This document shows positions 50,543-52,070 of a stretch of 52,070 bases of DNA, in pieces; the first letter of the stretch is position 1, and each line of letters starts with the position of its first letter. This stretch comes from Hyphomicrobiales bacterium (lineage in GTDB: Bacteria > Pseudomonadota > Alphaproteobacteria > Rhizobiales > Rhizobiaceae), in the NCBI GenBank assembly GCA_900465675.1, contig UBJR01000016.1, positions 1 through 52,070 of the forward strand, written 5' to 3'. Both the position numbers and the translations under genes were made by a program. The notes under the pieces were generated by a model. That model was given only the letters and a program-made list of their open reading frames with translations, was not told the DNA's origin and searched no databases.

Positions 50543-50609
50543 CCGATCAGCAAAGCGAACGCCGCTTTCACGCATTGCATTGGCCCGTCAGCGGTTTATG
50601 GTTTGCGGC

Positions 50610-51203
50610 ATGCTCACCGATTTCAAGCAACTTAAGGCGGACCTGCGAACCGAACGGCTCGCCCTTCGCGATGCGATCGCCCCGGAAGCGCGCATCGAGA
50701 TGGCCCTTGCCATGGCCGACCACGCAGGCGATGCCGTTCGCTTCGATCCCGGCACCGTCATTTCAGGCTTTCTGCCGATCCGCTCGGAGGCCGATCTGCG
50801 GCCGCTGATGGCGCGGTTTCAGGCCCGCGGCGCCCGCCTTTGCGTGCCCGCCATTCTCAACAAGCAGACGATCGTGTTTCGCGAACTGGTGCGCGGCGCA
50901 CCATTGATCGCGACCGGCTTCGGCACGTCGGGCCCAGGGCCGGATGCGCCCGTTCTCGACCCCGACATCATGCTGGTACCGCTCTCGGCCTTCGACGCCC
51001 GTGGCCACCGGATCGGCTATGGCGCCGGCTATTATGACCGTGCCATTAGCCTTTTGCGGCAAAAAGGCCGCAAACCGAAGCTCATCGGCATTGCATTCGA
51101 CTGCCAGGAAGTGGCACATGTGCCCGACGAGCCGCATGATATAAGCCTGGATGCCATCCTGACAGAAAGCGGCCTTCGCTTTTTTGCCTCTTGGATTGGA
51201 TAG
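50610..51203 (+). CDS. 5-formyltetrahydrofolate cyclo-ligase
   Basis: This enzyme converts 5-formyl-THF to 5,10-methenyl-THF with ATP. The 197-residue protein has the N-terminal KADLRTERLALRDAI helix, a PIRSEADLRPL strand, and the signature VPLSAFDARGHRIGYGAGYYDRAI near residue 134. The start could be the ATG at 50610 (chosen), the ATG at 50598 or a TTG at 50580; no strong ribosome-binding site decides. It lies 3 bp before the YmdB-like gene, so the two are co-transcribed. The 6S RNA often found before this gene in proteobacteria does not fit in the 67-bp gap here. Confidence 0.9.
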   Translation: MLTDFKQLKADLRTERLALRDAIAPEARIEMALAMADHAGDAVRFDPGTVISGFLPIRSEADLRPLMARFQARGARLCVPAILNKQTIVFRELVRGAPLIATGFGTSGPGPDAPVLDPDIMLVPLSAFDARGHRIGYGAGYYDRAISLLRQKGRKPKLIGIAFDCQEVAHVPDEPHDISLDAILTESGLRFFASWIG

Positions 51204-51206
51204 TGA

Positions 51207-52031
51207 ATGCGACTGCTTTTTCTGGGTGACATGGTCGGCAAGACGGGACGCACCGCGGTTTGGGATCGCCTGCCCGGTCTCGTATCCGACCTGAAACTCG
51301 ATTTCGTCATCGTCAACGGCGAGAACGCCGCCGGCGGCTTCGGCATCACCGAAGACATTTTCCTCGAGACGATCAACGCCGGCGCCGATGTCGTCACCAC
51401 GGGCAATCACGTCTGGGACCAGAAGGACGCCGTCGCCTTTGCCGGCCGCCACGATCAGTTCCTGCGCCCGGCCAATTATCCGCAGGGCACGCCCGGCCGC
51501 GGCTCTGGTCTCTTCTATGCCCGCAACGGCGCCCGCGTGCTGGTCGCCAACATCATGGGCCGCGTCTTCATGCATCCCGAGCTCGACGATCCCTTCAAGG
51601 CCGCCGAGGCGATCCTCGCCGCCGCGCCTCTGAAGGAGCAGGCCGACGCCATCATCTTCGACTTCCACGCCGAGGCGACCAGCGAGAAACAGTGCTTCGG
51701 CCATTTCGTCGACGGCCGCGCCAGCTTCGTCGTCGGCACCCACACGCATGTGCCGACCGCCGACCACCAGATCCTGAACGGTGGCACCGCCTATATGTCT
51801 GACGCCGGGATGTGCGGCGACTACGACTCCTCGCTCGGCATGGACAAGGAGGAGCCGCTCAACCGGTTCATCTCCAAGATGCCGAAGGGGCGGATGGAGG
51901 CGGCGACCGGGCCGGCGACGATCTGCGGGGTCGGGGTTGAGATTTCGGACGCGACGGGCTTGGCGGAGAAGATTGCACCGTTGCGGCTGGGGCCGAGACT
52001 GGCGGAGACGATACCGGAGTTTTGGCGGTAG
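51207..52031 (+). CDS. YmdB-family metallophosphoesterase (TIGR00282 type)
   Basis: This 274-residue protein has the dinuclear-metal motifs LFLGDMVGKTGR (residues 4-15), VNGENAAGG, TTGNHVWDQKD (about 67-77), DFHAEATSEK and VVGTHTHVPTAD. Members of this family hydrolyse cyclic nucleotides such as 2',3'-cAMP. It follows the folate enzyme gene by 3 bp. The family's role in alphaproteobacteria is unknown to me. Length is normal and all motifs are intact. Confidence 0.92.
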   Translation: MRLLFLGDMVGKTGRTAVWDRLPGLVSDLKLDFVIVNGENAAGGFGITEDIFLETINAGADVVTTGNHVWDQKDAVAFAGRHDQFLRPANYPQGTPGRGSGLFYARNGARVLVANIMGRVFMHPELDDPFKAAEAILAAAPLKEQADAIIFDFHAEATSEKQCFGHFVDGRASFVVGTHTHVPTADHQILNGGTAYMSDAGMCGDYDSSLGMDKEEPLNRFISKMPKGRMEAATGPATICGVGVEISDATGLAEKIAPLRLGPRLAETIPEFWR

Positions 52032-52050
52032 TATCGAGACGTCGCGGGTG

Positions 52051-52070
52051 TCAGCCCCCTCTGCCCTGCC
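52051..52070. repeat. Start of an intergenic repeat cut by the window edge
   Basis: CAGCCCCCTCTGCCCTGCC resembles the left end of another rhizobial intergenic palindromic repeat family, but only about 20 bases are visible. Confidence 0.35.

Noticed and set aside
50543..50609. 6S RNA upstream of the 5-formyl-THF cyclo-ligase gene
   Set aside because: The gap is only 67 bp and cannot hold a 6S RNA of about 150-200 nt.

Overview
The window is GC-rich chromosomal DNA that looks like the family Rhizobiaceae (Rhizobium in the broad sense). The reasons are a ybgC-tolQRAB-pal-cpoB-tilS-ftsH-glmM block in the alphaproteobacterial arrangement, a serC-serA pair with a short serC-motif leader, TctABC with DctBD-type regulators, a cobalamin-riboswitch cbtBA locus, mosaic palindromic repeats of the RIME type, and an EcfG-type (GGAAC-N17-CGTT) promoter. 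No phage, transposase, CRISPR array or plasmid replication gene was seen. Species cannot be fixed from the sequence alone. Protein functions come from motif and family recognition by eye, not from a database search.

Layout. (1) 1-7670: a gene tail and terminator, then a tightly packed purine-salvage operon: LacI regulator with its own operator, a spermidine/iron-type ABC importer, a nucleoside hydrolase and adenine deaminase. (2) 7689-15755: a minus-strand tctC-tctB-tctA-M20 amidohydrolase unit and, upstream on the same strand, a DctB/DctD-like sensor kinase and sigma54-type activator. RIME-like repeats punctuate this part. (3) 15803-18954: a cytoplasmic sulfite-oxidase-like molybdoprotein, then cobalt transport genes cbtB-cbtA behind a cobalamin riboswitch, with a His-bearing membrane-anchored protein downstream and a divergent histidine-phosphatase-like protein that has lost most catalytic residues. 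(4) 19064-24251: a 36-residue membrane protein, a CHASE3 kinase with a CheY-like partner, two small soluble proteins (one behind a consensus EcfG promoter), a GGDEF-EAL protein, a degraded stretch and a tRNA-Met. (5) 24383-34007: mnmA, a TDT-family exporter with a divergent LysR regulator, a PAS-GGDEF-EAL protein, a flavin-fold stress protein, a MerR regulator with the divergent Zn/Cd/Pb ATPase ZntA, and a YidB-like protein. (6) 34082-39548: serA, serC with its leader, an outer-membrane beta-barrel protein and glmM. (7) 39796-49607: ftsH, tilS, cpoB, pal, tolB, tolA, tolR, tolQ and ybgC, that is, envelope maintenance and division. (8) 49835-52070: a coiled-coil hypothetical, 5-formyl-THF cyclo-ligase, a YmdB-like phosphoesterase and the start of another repeat.

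How it works together. Most of the window is housekeeping: serine synthesis, tRNA modification, peptidoglycan precursor synthesis, membrane proteolysis, Tol-Pal. The accessory parts are nutrient modules, each with a regulator beside it: purine nucleosides with LacI, a carboxylate or acyl-amino acid with DctBD-like proteins, cobalt with a B12 riboswitch, zinc/cadmium with MerR, and an anion exporter with LysR. The points most worth a second look are the importer-plus-salvage operon, the pseudo-phosphatase beside the cobalt transporter, the GAFPGA loop in the sigma54 activator, and the repeated TCAGAG elements with a CtrA-like site around the tolQ promoter.
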